From contig NZ_BANU01000016.1 of the NCBI RefSeq assembly GCF_000333035.1, positions 62,001 through 126,000 of the forward strand: a DNA stretch of 64,000 nt, in the 5' to 3' direction. Positions 1 through 7,632 of this stretch are shown piece by piece (position 1 is the first letter of the stretch; every line of letters begins with the position of its first letter). The DNA is from Gordonia sihwensis NBRC 108236. GTDB lineage: Bacteria > Actinomycetota > Actinomycetes > Mycobacteriales > Mycobacteriaceae. The notes under the pieces were generated by a model. That model was not told the origin of the DNA. It ran no database searches and saw nothing but the letters and a program-made list of their open reading frames with translations. A program made the translations under genes and the position numbers.

Positions 1-195
1 CCCGATCCCGACGACCGCCGGGCAGTGATCATCGCAGCCACCGACACCGGCTCCGAGATCGTCAGCGACATCCGGACCCGTCGAGACGACAGTGTCACGC
101 GCGCACTGCAGACCCTGTCCGACGATCACCGCGCAGCCCTGGCAGCCGCCCTGCCCGCCCTGCGTGAACTGCAGACTCGAATGGAGCTTTCATGA
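1..195 (+). CDS. MarR-family regulator, C-terminal fragment
   Basis: Open reading frame entering from the left edge; 64 codons are visible, ending in TGA. The visible start PDPDDRRAV is the usual wing of a MarR winged helix (the D-x-R salt-bridge motif), followed by the helical dimerisation tail. The stop overlaps the ATG of the next gene (ATGA), so it is translationally coupled to the MFS transporter, the classic arrangement of a MarR repressor with the exporter it controls. The N-terminal part and DNA-recognition helix lie outside the window, so ligand and operator cannot be judged. Confidence 0.8.
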   Translation, partial: PDPDDRRAVIIAATDTGSEIVSDIRTRRDDSVTRALQTLSDDHRAALAAALPALRELQTRMELS

Positions 196-1430
196 GCACT
201 GACTCCCACTCCCTCACCGCGGCCTTCAAAGGGCAACCGCGGACCGTCTGGGTGACCGCGTTCGCCGCGGTCATCGCGTTCATGGGGATCGGCCTCGTCG
301 ACCCCATCCTCAACACCATCCGCGAGGCGCTCGGCGCGCCCGAGACCAAGCTCACGCTGCTGTTCGGCGTCTACATGGGCGTCCAGGTGGTGGCCATGCT
401 GCTGACCGGATGGTCGGCGTACCGGTTCGGCCCCAAGCGGACCCTGACCACCGGACTGGTGTGCATCGTCATCGCGGCCGGCCTGTCGACCTTCGCCGGA
501 AACATCGACCAACTCATCGCCCTGCGCGTCATCTGGGGTCTGGGCAACGCACTGTTCATCGCCACCGCGCTCGCCTTCATCGTCGGACAGGCCACAGGCG
601 GCCAGCAGGGAGCGATCCTGCTGTACGAGGCCGCACTGGGAGCGGGACTGGCCGTCGGTCCGCTGCTCGGCGCCGTCCTCGGCGAGTGGACGTGGCGCGC
701 ACCGTTCGCCGGCACCGCACTGCTCATGCTCGCGGGCGCCGTCCTGTGCGCCGTCATGCTCCCCGCCGACGGACCTCGTGAACAGCGGCAACCAGTCAAA
801 CTACTCGATCCGATCAAGGCGCTGAAGAACCGCAGCCTGCTCATCAACTCGATCGGCTCGGCCTTCTACACCGGCGCACTGTTCACCGTCATCGCCTGGG
901 CACCGATCGCGATGGGCCTGCGCCCCATCTACGCCGGAATGGTCTTCTTCGGATGGGGTCTGCTGACCGCGCTCTCCGGCGTCTTCGTCGGGCCGCGCAT
1001 CGCCTCGGCCATCGGTGCTCGCGGCGGCGTCCTCTCCGCCATCGGCGCCTACCTGGTGACGATGGTGCTCGCCGCGATCGGCGTCGTCGATCATCACGTG
1101 TGGCTGATCGGTCTGGCCGTGGTGCTCTCGGGCATTCCCTCCGGTGTGCTGAACACGCTGTTCACCGGCGTCGCGATGTCGGCCGCCGACGACTCCACCC
1201 CGCGGTCGGTGGCCAGCGCCGGATACAGCTTCCTGCGCTGGATGGGCGCCGCCGCCTCTGCGGTGATGGTCGCCTACCTCGCCGAGTGGTTCGGCATGGC
1301 CGCCCCGTTCTGGTTCGCCGCAGGCTACTGCGCGGTGGCCGTGGCCGCCCTGGTGCTCGCGGGAGGCAGCAAGCCCGACGAGCACACGGTGGACCCGGAG
1401 GCCGTCCTGGTCGGCGCCGAGGAGTACTGA
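192..1430 (+). CDS. MFS transporter, probable drug exporter
   Basis: 412 residues with about twelve hydrophobic segments, the size and pattern of a 12-TM major facilitator. The loop after the second TM holds a motif-A-like stretch (YRFGPKRTL, about residues 76-84), typical of proton-driven antiporters. The start ATG overlaps the stop of the MarR gene by four bases, suggesting one transcript and control by that repressor. The substrate cannot be told from sequence; export of a toxic small molecule is the inference from the MarR pairing. The gene ends before a short gap to a short-chain dehydrogenase on the same strand. Confidence 0.85.
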   Translation: MSTDSHSLTAAFKGQPRTVWVTAFAAVIAFMGIGLVDPILNTIREALGAPETKLTLLFGVYMGVQVVAMLLTGWSAYRFGPKRTLTTGLVCIVIAAGLSTFAGNIDQLIALRVIWGLGNALFIATALAFIVGQATGGQQGAILLYEAALGAGLAVGPLLGAVLGEWTWRAPFAGTALLMLAGAVLCAVMLPADGPREQRQPVKLLDPIKALKNRSLLINSIGSAFYTGALFTVIAWAPIAMGLRPIYAGMVFFGWGLLTALSGVFVGPRIASAIGARGGVLSAIGAYLVTMVLAAIGVVDHHVWLIGLAVVLSGIPSGVLNTLFTGVAMSAADDSTPRSVASAGYSFLRWMGAAASAVMVAYLAEWFGMAAPFWFAAGYCAVAVAALVLAGGSKPDEHTVDPEAVLVGAEEY

Positions 1431-1475
1431 GCCGAGAGACGTCATGCAGAGCCGGCATTCAATAGGATCGACGGT

Positions 1476-2162
1476 ATGCCTACCGCTTTGATCACCGGTG
1501 CCAGTCGTGGGGTCGGTGCGCAGATCGCGAAAGCGCTCGCACCGACCCACGACTTGATTCTGGGCGGCCGCGGGTCGGCCGAACTCGACCGTGTAGCAAC
1601 GGAATTGGACGGCGCCGTGACTCTTCCGGTGGACCTCACCGATTACGCCGCCCTGGAAACCGCTCTGGAGACCGTCGCCCGTCTCGATGTGCTCATTCAC
1701 AGCGCGGGAGTCGCGAGCAGCCTCGAGGCCGTCGCCGACACGCCCGTCGAGGAATGGCGGCAGGTGATGGATGTCAACGTGATCGCGGCCGCCGAGGTCA
1801 CTCGACTGCTGCTCCCGGCGTTGCGGGCCGCCGACGGGCACGTCGTCTTCCTCAACTCCGGCGCGGGAATGAACGTGCGGGCCAATTGGACGCCCTATGC
1901 CGCAAGCAAATTCGCGCTCCGGGCCCTGGCCGACGGGCTGCGCGCCGAAGAACCCGCACTCCGGGTCACGTCCATCTTCCCCGGACGCATAGACACCGAT
2001 ATGCAGCGCGACATCGTCGCCTTCGAGGGCGCCGAGTACGACCCGTCGAAGTACCTGCGCGCGGAGACCGTCGCCGCGGCGGTGGCGTCAGCGGTGAACG
2101 CACCGGCCGACGCCCACCCCACCGAAGTGGTGCTCCGGCCGCGCGGCTCACGCAACCGATAG
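1476..2162 (+). CDS. Short-chain dehydrogenase/reductase (SDR)
   Basis: 228 residues, a single Rossmann domain. The nucleotide-binding TGASRGVG motif is at residues 7-14, the active-site Ser lies in LNSGAG (about residue 129) and the catalytic Tyr-Lys pair in YAASK (about 141-145). This is the classical SDR set, so an NAD(P)-dependent oxidoreductase of an alcohol or carbonyl compound is expected; the specific substrate is unknown. The second glycine motif position carries Arg, a slight preference for NADP. It follows the MFS gene with a 45-base gap and may or may not share its transcript. Confidence 0.85.
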   Translation: MPTALITGASRGVGAQIAKALAPTHDLILGGRGSAELDRVATELDGAVTLPVDLTDYAALETALETVARLDVLIHSAGVASSLEAVADTPVEEWRQVMDVNVIAAAEVTRLLLPALRAADGHVVFLNSGAGMNVRANWTPYAASKFALRALADGLRAEEPALRVTSIFPGRIDTDMQRDIVAFEGAEYDPSKYLRAETVAAAVASAVNAPADAHPTEVVLRPRGSRNR

Positions 2163-2185
2163 CGGGCGTCGGCCGACCGTCCGAC

Positions 2186-2581
2186 CTACAGCTGCTTGAG
2201 GTCCGACTGCTCCCACACGGCCCGCATGCCGGCGATCTTGCCGTCGTCGTCGAAGACCATGATGTCGACCGGGGTGATCTCGAACTTCATCCCCGCGGTG
2301 CCGGTCACGAGCGTGAACTCGAAGACCGCGGTGTCGCCGGCGATCTTGGTCCACTTCAGCGTCGCTTCGCGGCTCTCGAGGCCGGTGATGATGCTGTAGA
2401 ACTCGACGAGCTCGTCACGCGTGCTGCGCACGGGTGCGCCGATCGGGTCCTCCACCGTCGCGCCGTCGGCGTACAGGTTCACGATGTCCTCCGCCGACCC
2501 CGAGTTGAGGCCGTCGATGTAGGCCTCGACGGTGGCCGCGATCTTGTCGGAAAGTCCGGTTTCCTGCTGCTCAGCAGTCAT
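2186..2581 (-). CDS. Ketosteroid (delta-5-3-ketosteroid) isomerase family protein
   Basis: 131 residues, a SnoaL/NTF2-fold cone protein. Start chosen at 2581 because an AGGGAG ribosome site precedes it; the frame stays open upstream to 2704 but that part looks non-coding. Residues match the ketosteroid isomerase triad: Tyr21, Asp45 (in EDPIG) and Asp106 (in TPVDIM). Spacing of 24 and 61 residues equals that of the Comamonas testosteroni enzyme (Tyr14, Asp38, Asp99). This supports real isomerase chemistry, moving the double bond of 3-oxo-delta-5-steroids, rather than a generic SnoaL protein. A perfect KstR-type box sits just upstream, so it is probably part of the sterol-catabolism regulon although no other sterol gene is adjacent. 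Confidence 0.85.
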   Translation of the reverse strand: MTAEQQETGLSDKIAATVEAYIDGLNSGSAEDIVNLYADGATVEDPIGAPVRSTRDELVEFYSIITGLESREATLKWTKIAGDTAVFEFTLVTGTAGMKFEITPVDIMVFDDDGKIAGMRAVWEQSDLKQL

Positions 2582-2596
2582 TTCCACTCCCTGAAT

Positions 2597-2610
2597 TGAA
2601 ACATGTTCTA
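2597..2610. promoter_or_regulatory. KstR-type operator
   Basis: TGAAACATGTTCTA matches the published KstR consensus TnnAACnnGTTnnA at every fixed position. It lies 16 bases upstream of the ATG of the steroid isomerase gene, where a bound TetR-family repressor would block transcription. Binding is inferred from the match and gene function. Confidence 0.75.
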
Positions 2611-2715
2611 GTGGGAAGGCTAACAGGAGCGCCCCACTGGCGCGAGGGTCCGCGAAAGATTGCCGCGACCGCGTCCGCGAGCCCCGATTCCGGTCCGCTG
2701 GCATGATCGACTGCC

Positions 2716-3057
2716 ATGACCGTCGCCCGTTCGCTCATTCTGTTCGCGCTAGCGGCCGTCGCCGAGATCGGCGGGGCCTGGCTCGTATGGCAGGGCGTGC
2801 GCGAACACCGCGGTTGGCTGTGGATCGGTGCCGGAGTCGCCGCACTCGGCGTGTACGGATTCGTCGCCACATTGCAGCCCGACGCCGAGTTCGGCCGCAT
2901 CCTCGCAGCCTACGGCGGCGTCTTCATCGCGGGCTCCCTGCTGTGGGGGATGGTTGCCGACGGCTACCGGCCCGACCGCTGGGACGTCATCGGCGCGCTC
3001 ATCTGTCTCGTGGGCGTCGCCGTGATCATGTACATGCCGCGCGCGGTGGACGGTTAG
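2716..3057 (+). CDS. YnfA/UPF0060 family small membrane protein
   Basis: 113 residues with four hydrophobic helices, the exact size and topology of the YnfA (UPF0060) family. Recognisable conserved features are [11 protein letters not shown] near residues 15-25, the YGGVF segment in the third helix and the D-R-W-D loop before the fourth. YnfA proteins resemble small multidrug-resistance transporters; the transported compound is not established. It diverges from the steroid isomerase gene and converges on the acyl-CoA dehydrogenase gene. Confidence 0.85.
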   Translation: MTVARSLILFALAAVAEIGGAWLVWQGVREHRGWLWIGAGVAALGVYGFVATLQPDAEFGRILAAYGGVFIAGSLLWGMVADGYRPDRWDVIGALICLVGVAVIMYMPRAVDG

Positions 3058-3080
3058 CCCCGGGCACAGCCGGAACAGGT

Positions 3081-4271
3081 CTACTTCAGCTCGGCACTGG
3101 TCTTTCCGAGCACCCGACGGGCGATGATCAGCTGCTGAATCTGCTGTGTGCCCTCGAAGATGTCGAGGATCTTGGAGTCGCGAGCCCACTTCTCGAGCAG
3201 TTCGGTCTCGGAGAACGCGGCCGTGGCACCGATCTCGACGGCCTTGTTGGTGAGTTCGGTGACGGTGCGGCCGGCCTTCGCCTTCGACATCGACGCCTCG
3301 GTGGAGTTGGGCTGCTTGTTGTCGGCCATCCACGCCGCGCGCAGCGTGAGCATCCACGACGACTCCCAGTCGGACTCGAGCCGGATGAACTCGGCGACGG
3401 CAGCGTGCTGAGCGGCGACCGGACGGTCGTAGTCGACCTGGTGACCGGACTCTTCGAGCATCCGGCGCAACTCCTCGAGAGCGGCCCGCCCGAGGCCGAC
3501 GGCCATCGCGGCCACCACCGGCCTGGTGTTGTCGAACGTCTGCATGACGCCACCGAAACCCGTCTTCACCTGGATCTCCGGCGTGCCGAGCAGGTTCTCG
3601 GCCGGCACTCGAACGTCCTCGAACCGGACCACCGCGGTATCGGATGACTTGATGCCGAGCTTGTGCTCGAGCCGCGCGACGGTGACGCCGTCGGCGTTCA
3701 TCGGCACCACGAAGCTCTTGATGGCGGCGCGGCCGACGCTCTTGTCGAGCGTCGCCCACACCACGACGTGGTCGGCGCGGCTTCCGGCGGTCACGAAGAT
3801 CTTCTCGCCGTTGATCACGTACTCGTCGCCGTCCAGGACGGCGGTGGTGGAGACGGCGGCCGAATCCGATCCGAAGCCCGGCTCGGTGATGGCCATGGCG
3901 GCCCAGACATCGGCGAAACGCTCGAGCTGCTCGTCGTTCGCCACCGCGGCGATCGCCGCGTTTCCGAGGCCCTGGTACGGAATCGACAGCATCAGACCGA
4001 CGTCGCCCCAACCGAGTTCGCGGGCGTTGAGCACTGACCGGAGGTTGGCGCCGTTGACGGTCTCCTCCGCGGACTCGTCCGCCTTGTCGGCGTCCTTATC
4101 GCCCCCGCGGGCCTGTTTGGCGATCTTCCCGAGCTCGTCGAGTTCGACGGGGTACTCGTGCTCGGCCTTGTCGTACTTGCGGGAGATCGGCCGGAAGATG
4201 TGCTCGGCAGCGAGACGGGCGCGCTCGACCGTGGAGTTCAGCTTCTCCGGGAGCTCAAGGTTGATAGCCAT
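3081..4271 (-). CDS. Acyl-CoA dehydrogenase family protein (FadE type)
   Basis: 396 residues, the usual length of a flavin acyl-CoA dehydrogenase. The N-terminal helical domain carries TEPGFGSDSAAV (FAD/substrate site near residue 125) and the C-terminal helical domain ends with FEGTQQIQ, whose Glu (about residue 373) aligns with the catalytic base of medium-chain acyl-CoA dehydrogenase. It should oxidise an acyl-CoA to the 2-enoyl-CoA; chain length is unknown. There is a charged insertion of Asp/Glu/Lys around residues 58-72. The start ATG at 4271 follows an AAGG site. A perfect inverted repeat covers the region just upstream (separate entry), suggesting repression by a TetR-like protein encoded elsewhere. 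Confidence 0.88.
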   Translation of the reverse strand: MAINLELPEKLNSTVERARLAAEHIFRPISRKYDKAEHEYPVELDELGKIAKQARGGDKDADKADESAEETVNGANLRSVLNARELGWGDVGLMLSIPYQGLGNAAIAAVANDEQLERFADVWAAMAITEPGFGSDSAAVSTTAVLDGDEYVINGEKIFVTAGSRADHVVVWATLDKSVGRAAIKSFVVPMNADGVTVARLEHKLGIKSSDTAVVRFEDVRVPAENLLGTPEIQVKTGFGGVMQTFDNTRPVVAAMAVGLGRAALEELRRMLEESGHQVDYDRPVAAQHAAVAEFIRLESDWESSWMLTLRAAWMADNKQPNSTEASMSKAKAGRTVTELTNKAVEIGATAAFSETELLEKWARDSKILDIFEGTQQIQQLIIARRVLGKTSAELK

Positions 4272-4279
4272 GGCGCTAC

Positions 4280-4295
4280 CTTACTACTGAGTAAG
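4280..4295. promoter_or_regulatory. Inverted repeat, probable operator of the acyl-CoA dehydrogenase gene
   Basis: CTTACT-ACTG-AGTAAG: perfect six-base arms with a four-base spacer, starting nine bases upstream of the ATG at 4271. Size and position fit a TetR-type operator. The regulator is not identifiable here, and the repeat could also serve the divergent FUSC gene at 4343. Confidence 0.55.
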
Positions 4296-4342
4296 TTCGT
4301 TGCCAAGCGTCTGCAGGCTCCCCGTTTCGGCACAATCGTGAA

Positions 4343-6496
4343 ATGGTCCGATTCACGGCGAATCCCGTGCGTGCACTCGCCGGGACCGATCCCGGCCGTA
4401 CCCGGCTGCTCAACGCGAGCGGGGTAGCGGTGGCTGTGCTGATCAGCACCGGGTGCGCCTGGCTGATCGTGAACGCGACCCACGCGGACGGCGGCTACCT
4501 GGCGGTCGGAGCGTTTCTCGCGATGCAAGCGGGTCTGAGCGTGCGCGACGCCACCGCGCCGGCCCGGGTCGTCACCACGGCCCTGTTGGTGATTCCCGTG
4601 GTCGGCGGCCTCGCCGGCACCACATTGCTCGCACACAACAGGTACGTCGAGATCGCCGCCTTCGTCATGATCGGCGGCGTCGCCACCTGGATGCGACGCT
4701 TCGGTCCGCGCTGGTCGGCGGTGGGAATGATCGCGTTCTTCTCCAGCTTCTTCGCGTTGTTCCTGCGGCCGACGGTCGACGATCTCGGCCCGCTGCTGCT
4801 CATCGGCGTCGGCGCTGTGGCGGCGAGTCTGATCGTCAAGTCGACCATACTGCTGCACGCACCAGACCGGTCGCTGCGACTGCTGATGCGCCAGTTCCGC
4901 GGCGCCGGGGACGCGGCCGTGCGCGCGGCGGAAGGCTCCGTCGGCCGGCCCCGCGCGACACTGCAGGCCCGGCTCGACCGCCTCGGCGACGTCGCCATGG
5001 CGATCACCGACTGGCAGAGCCGATACGACACCGCCGCCCGCACCGGATTGACAGCACACGAACTGGCCCGGTTGGTCTTCGACGCCCGCACCGATCTTGT
5101 GCAGGCATGTCTGCATCTGGCGCAGGTCCCAGAGCCGAACGCCGACCGGGAACTGACCGCACTGCTGGACGCCATGCATCGCGTGCTGGACACGGACCTG
5201 CCGGCGTCCGAGCGGTCGGCCGCGTCCGCCCGCGCGCGCCGGACGCTGGAGGCCGTCGATCCCGACGTCCCCGGGCGATTCGCGGTCGCGCTCCTCGCCC
5301 GCGCGGTCGAATCGCAGATCGCTCTGCGCGAGGCGCTCGAGTCACCGCATCCGGCGGCGACTGCCGAACCCGACACGGACGTCTCGAGCGACGAGCCGAC
5401 GGACGCCGAACCGGCGGTCGCGCGCGATGCCGAGATCGCTGAGGCTCCAGACGCCGGAGGCGGTACGCATCGTTTCTGGCACGAGTGGACTCCGACCACG
5501 CGGATGGCCGTGCAGGTGATGCTCGCGGCCACCCTCGCCACCGTCGCCGGCGAGGCCATCTCGGCGTCACGCTGGTACTGGTCGGTGCTGACGGCGTTTC
5601 TGGTGTTCGTGGGCGTCAACACCCGTGCCGCGATCCTGACCAGGGCCTATCGCCGAGTGATCGGCACCGTCTGCGGAGTCTTCGTCGGCTTCGGCTTCGG
5701 CATCGCGATCGACGGCGCGGAGTTGCCCCTCATGCTGCTGTGCGCGGTCAGCGTCTTCTGCATGGTGTACCTCGGGCCCCTCAATTACGCGGTGATGGCC
5801 TTCTTCGTCACCGTCCTGCTGTCGTCCATGTACGGCCTTCTGGGGATCCTCAACCGGCACATCCTCGAACTGCGGCTCGAGGAGACCCTCACCGGAGCGG
5901 TGATCGGCGTCGCGTGCGCCTTCCTGATCTTCTCCAGCAGTTCCCGTCCCGAGCTGATCACCCGCATCCGCGCATACTTCGCCTCGCTCGAGGAGGTCCT
6001 CACCCGATCCGGCGACGTCCTCATCGGCCACGGGCCGACCACGGCGGTGCTCGACGCGGCGCATCGGCTCGACACCGATCACCGCGAACTGGAGACCTTC
6101 GTCTCGTCGATGGCGGTCTCATTCGCAGGCGGTCAACGCCGCACCCTCCGTCGATCGGCCACCGCGCTGCTCAAGAACGCCGGTGTTCACGCCGACCGGC
6201 TGGCCCAGGAATCGGTGATCCTCGGAAAGGAGGGCGGTACCGCGGCCTTCCACGGCGACGCCGCCGACGCGGTGCGGCGCGGCATCGACGCAGTGGTCGC
6301 CCAGTCGGACGCCGCATGCCGCTCGTTGCTGCACCGCAGACGCGACAATCCGGCCAAGAGCGAGGCGTCCGAGACCTTCGACGCCGTCCGTCGGGTTCCG
6401 TGCCGACCGCACACCCCGCAGTATCGGGCCATGCTGGCGCTGTCGAATCTGAGCATCACCATGGCGAACATCGAACGACTGCGGGAGCGCGACTGA
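4343..6496 (+). CDS. FUSC family membrane protein (aromatic-acid exporter-like)
   Basis: 717 residues with two membrane blocks: about six helices between residues 20 and 170 and a second set between about 385 and 535, separated and followed by soluble helical segments. This duplicated layout is that of fusaric-acid-resistance/AaeB-like proteins. The linker at residues 340-375 is rich in Asp, Glu, Ala and Pro and looks disordered. The likely job is efflux of organic acids or another amphipathic compound; substrate is unknown. It is transcribed divergently from the acyl-CoA dehydrogenase gene over a 71-base gap. Confidence 0.78.
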   Translation: MVRFTANPVRALAGTDPGRTRLLNASGVAVAVLISTGCAWLIVNATHADGGYLAVGAFLAMQAGLSVRDATAPARVVTTALLVIPVVGGLAGTTLLAHNRYVEIAAFVMIGGVATWMRRFGPRWSAVGMIAFFSSFFALFLRPTVDDLGPLLLIGVGAVAASLIVKSTILLHAPDRSLRLLMRQFRGAGDAAVRAAEGSVGRPRATLQARLDRLGDVAMAITDWQSRYDTAARTGLTAHELARLVFDARTDLVQACLHLAQVPEPNADRELTALLDAMHRVLDTDLPASERSAASARARRTLEAVDPDVPGRFAVALLARAVESQIALREALESPHPAATAEPDTDVSSDEPTDAEPAVARDAEIAEAPDAGGGTHRFWHEWTPTTRMAVQVMLAATLATVAGEAISASRWYWSVLTAFLVFVGVNTRAAILTRAYRRVIGTVCGVFVGFGFGIAIDGAELPLMLLCAVSVFCMVYLGPLNYAVMAFFVTVLLSSMYGLLGILNRHILELRLEETLTGAVIGVACAFLIFSSSSRPELITRIRAYFASLEEVLTRSGDVLIGHGPTTAVLDAAHRLDTDHRELETFVSSMAVSFAGGQRRTLRRSATALLKNAGVHADRLAQESVILGKEGGTAAFHGDAADAVRRGIDAVVAQSDAACRSLLHRRRDNPAKSEASETFDAVRRVPCRPHTPQYRAMLALSNLSITMANIERLRERD

Positions 6497-6557
6497 CGCC
6501 TCGGCCGCATCATCGGGTCGCGGCTTTTGCCACGAATCGGCGACTGCGCGATCATCG

Positions 6558-7619
6558 GTGACCATGACACTGTTTCCGCCCGTCGCCACCGAGCCGCCCG
6601 CGTCCCTGGTGACCCGCGGCCGATACAACTTCGGCACCTACGACGGCCCGATCGCCGACATCAACCCGCTCGACGCCGCCGGCTCCGGTCCGCTCGCCGG
6701 CACCCGGCGCGCCGTGCGCAACCTCGGGTTGAAGGAGTGGGAGGCCTTTCAACTGGGGGACGACGACCTCTTCGTCCTGGGTGCGGTCTACAACGCGAAG
6801 ACCCTCGGTCTGCTCCAGGTCCTGGTGGTGGACAAGCACGCGGCGACCATCCGGCGCTGGGAGACCAAACTCCCGTCGCCGCTGCTGACGGTCGCGCGCG
6901 GACTCGACGGCACCGTCTCCGAGGGGGAGTTCGCGGGACTGGAGATCGAGATCGGCAACCAGCTCCCCGGCGGCCGGGTCACCGTCGACGCGACGCACCG
7001 CGGCACCGCGCTGACACCCGAACTCGACCTGCACATCACGGGCGACTGCGAGCCCGGTGCGGCCGGTCATCTGGTGATCGTGCATCCCTTCGACGAGAAC
7101 CGGGCCCTGTACTCGCACAAGGCGATGATGCCCGCGTCGGGCTCGCTGCTGATCGGCGGAGCCGACGTGGGTCTCGCCGCCGGTCGCGGCTTCCTGATCC
7201 TCGACGACCACCACGGCGACTACCCCCGGCCGATGAAGTACGACTGGGTCACCGGTGTCCGGCGCACGCCCGCCGGCGTGGTCGAGGGCTTCAACCTCAC
7301 CGACAATCAGGTCCACAATCCGGGTGTCTACAACGAGAACGCCATCTGGATCGGCGATCAGGTGCACCGCCTGCCCGCGGTCACCGTCGACCGCCCCGAC
7401 GGCCCATGGGGCACCTGGTACATCCGCGACTCGGGGGGCGCGGTGGACGTGACGTTCACACCCACCGTGCAGTCGACGATGCACGTCGGACCACGCAAGA
7501 TCCTCGCCGAATACTACGCGCCGTACGGGTGGTACGAGGGCACCATCCACGCGCAGCATGCGACGCTGAGGGTCGACGGCATGTTCGGCGTGGGGGAGTC
7601 CAAGCGCATCTCGGTGTGA
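6558..7619 (+). CDS. DUF2804 domain-containing protein
   Basis: About 350 residues, matching the DUF2804 family in length and in motifs such as GRYNFGTYDG near the N terminus, KEWEAFQ and a tryptophan- and histidine-rich C-terminal half (DWVTG, NPGVYNENAIW, EYYAPYGWYEG). No signal peptide or membrane segment is visible. The family's function is not known; the beta-rich, lipocalin-like look of distant relatives suggests a ligand-binding or lipid-modifying role, but that is a guess. Either GTG at 6558 or ATG at 6564 could be the start. It converges on leuS with a 13-base gap. Confidence 0.75.
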   Translation: MTMTLFPPVATEPPASLVTRGRYNFGTYDGPIADINPLDAAGSGPLAGTRRAVRNLGLKEWEAFQLGDDDLFVLGAVYNAKTLGLLQVLVVDKHAATIRRWETKLPSPLLTVARGLDGTVSEGEFAGLEIEIGNQLPGGRVTVDATHRGTALTPELDLHITGDCEPGAAGHLVIVHPFDENRALYSHKAMMPASGSLLIGGADVGLAAGRGFLILDDHHGDYPRPMKYDWVTGVRRTPAGVVEGFNLTDNQVHNPGVYNENAIWIGDQVHRLPAVTVDRPDGPWGTWYIRDSGGAVDVTFTPTVQSTMHVGPRKILAEYYAPYGWYEGTIHAQHATLRVDGMFGVGESKRISV

Positions 7620-7632
7620 CCGTCGAGCGCGG

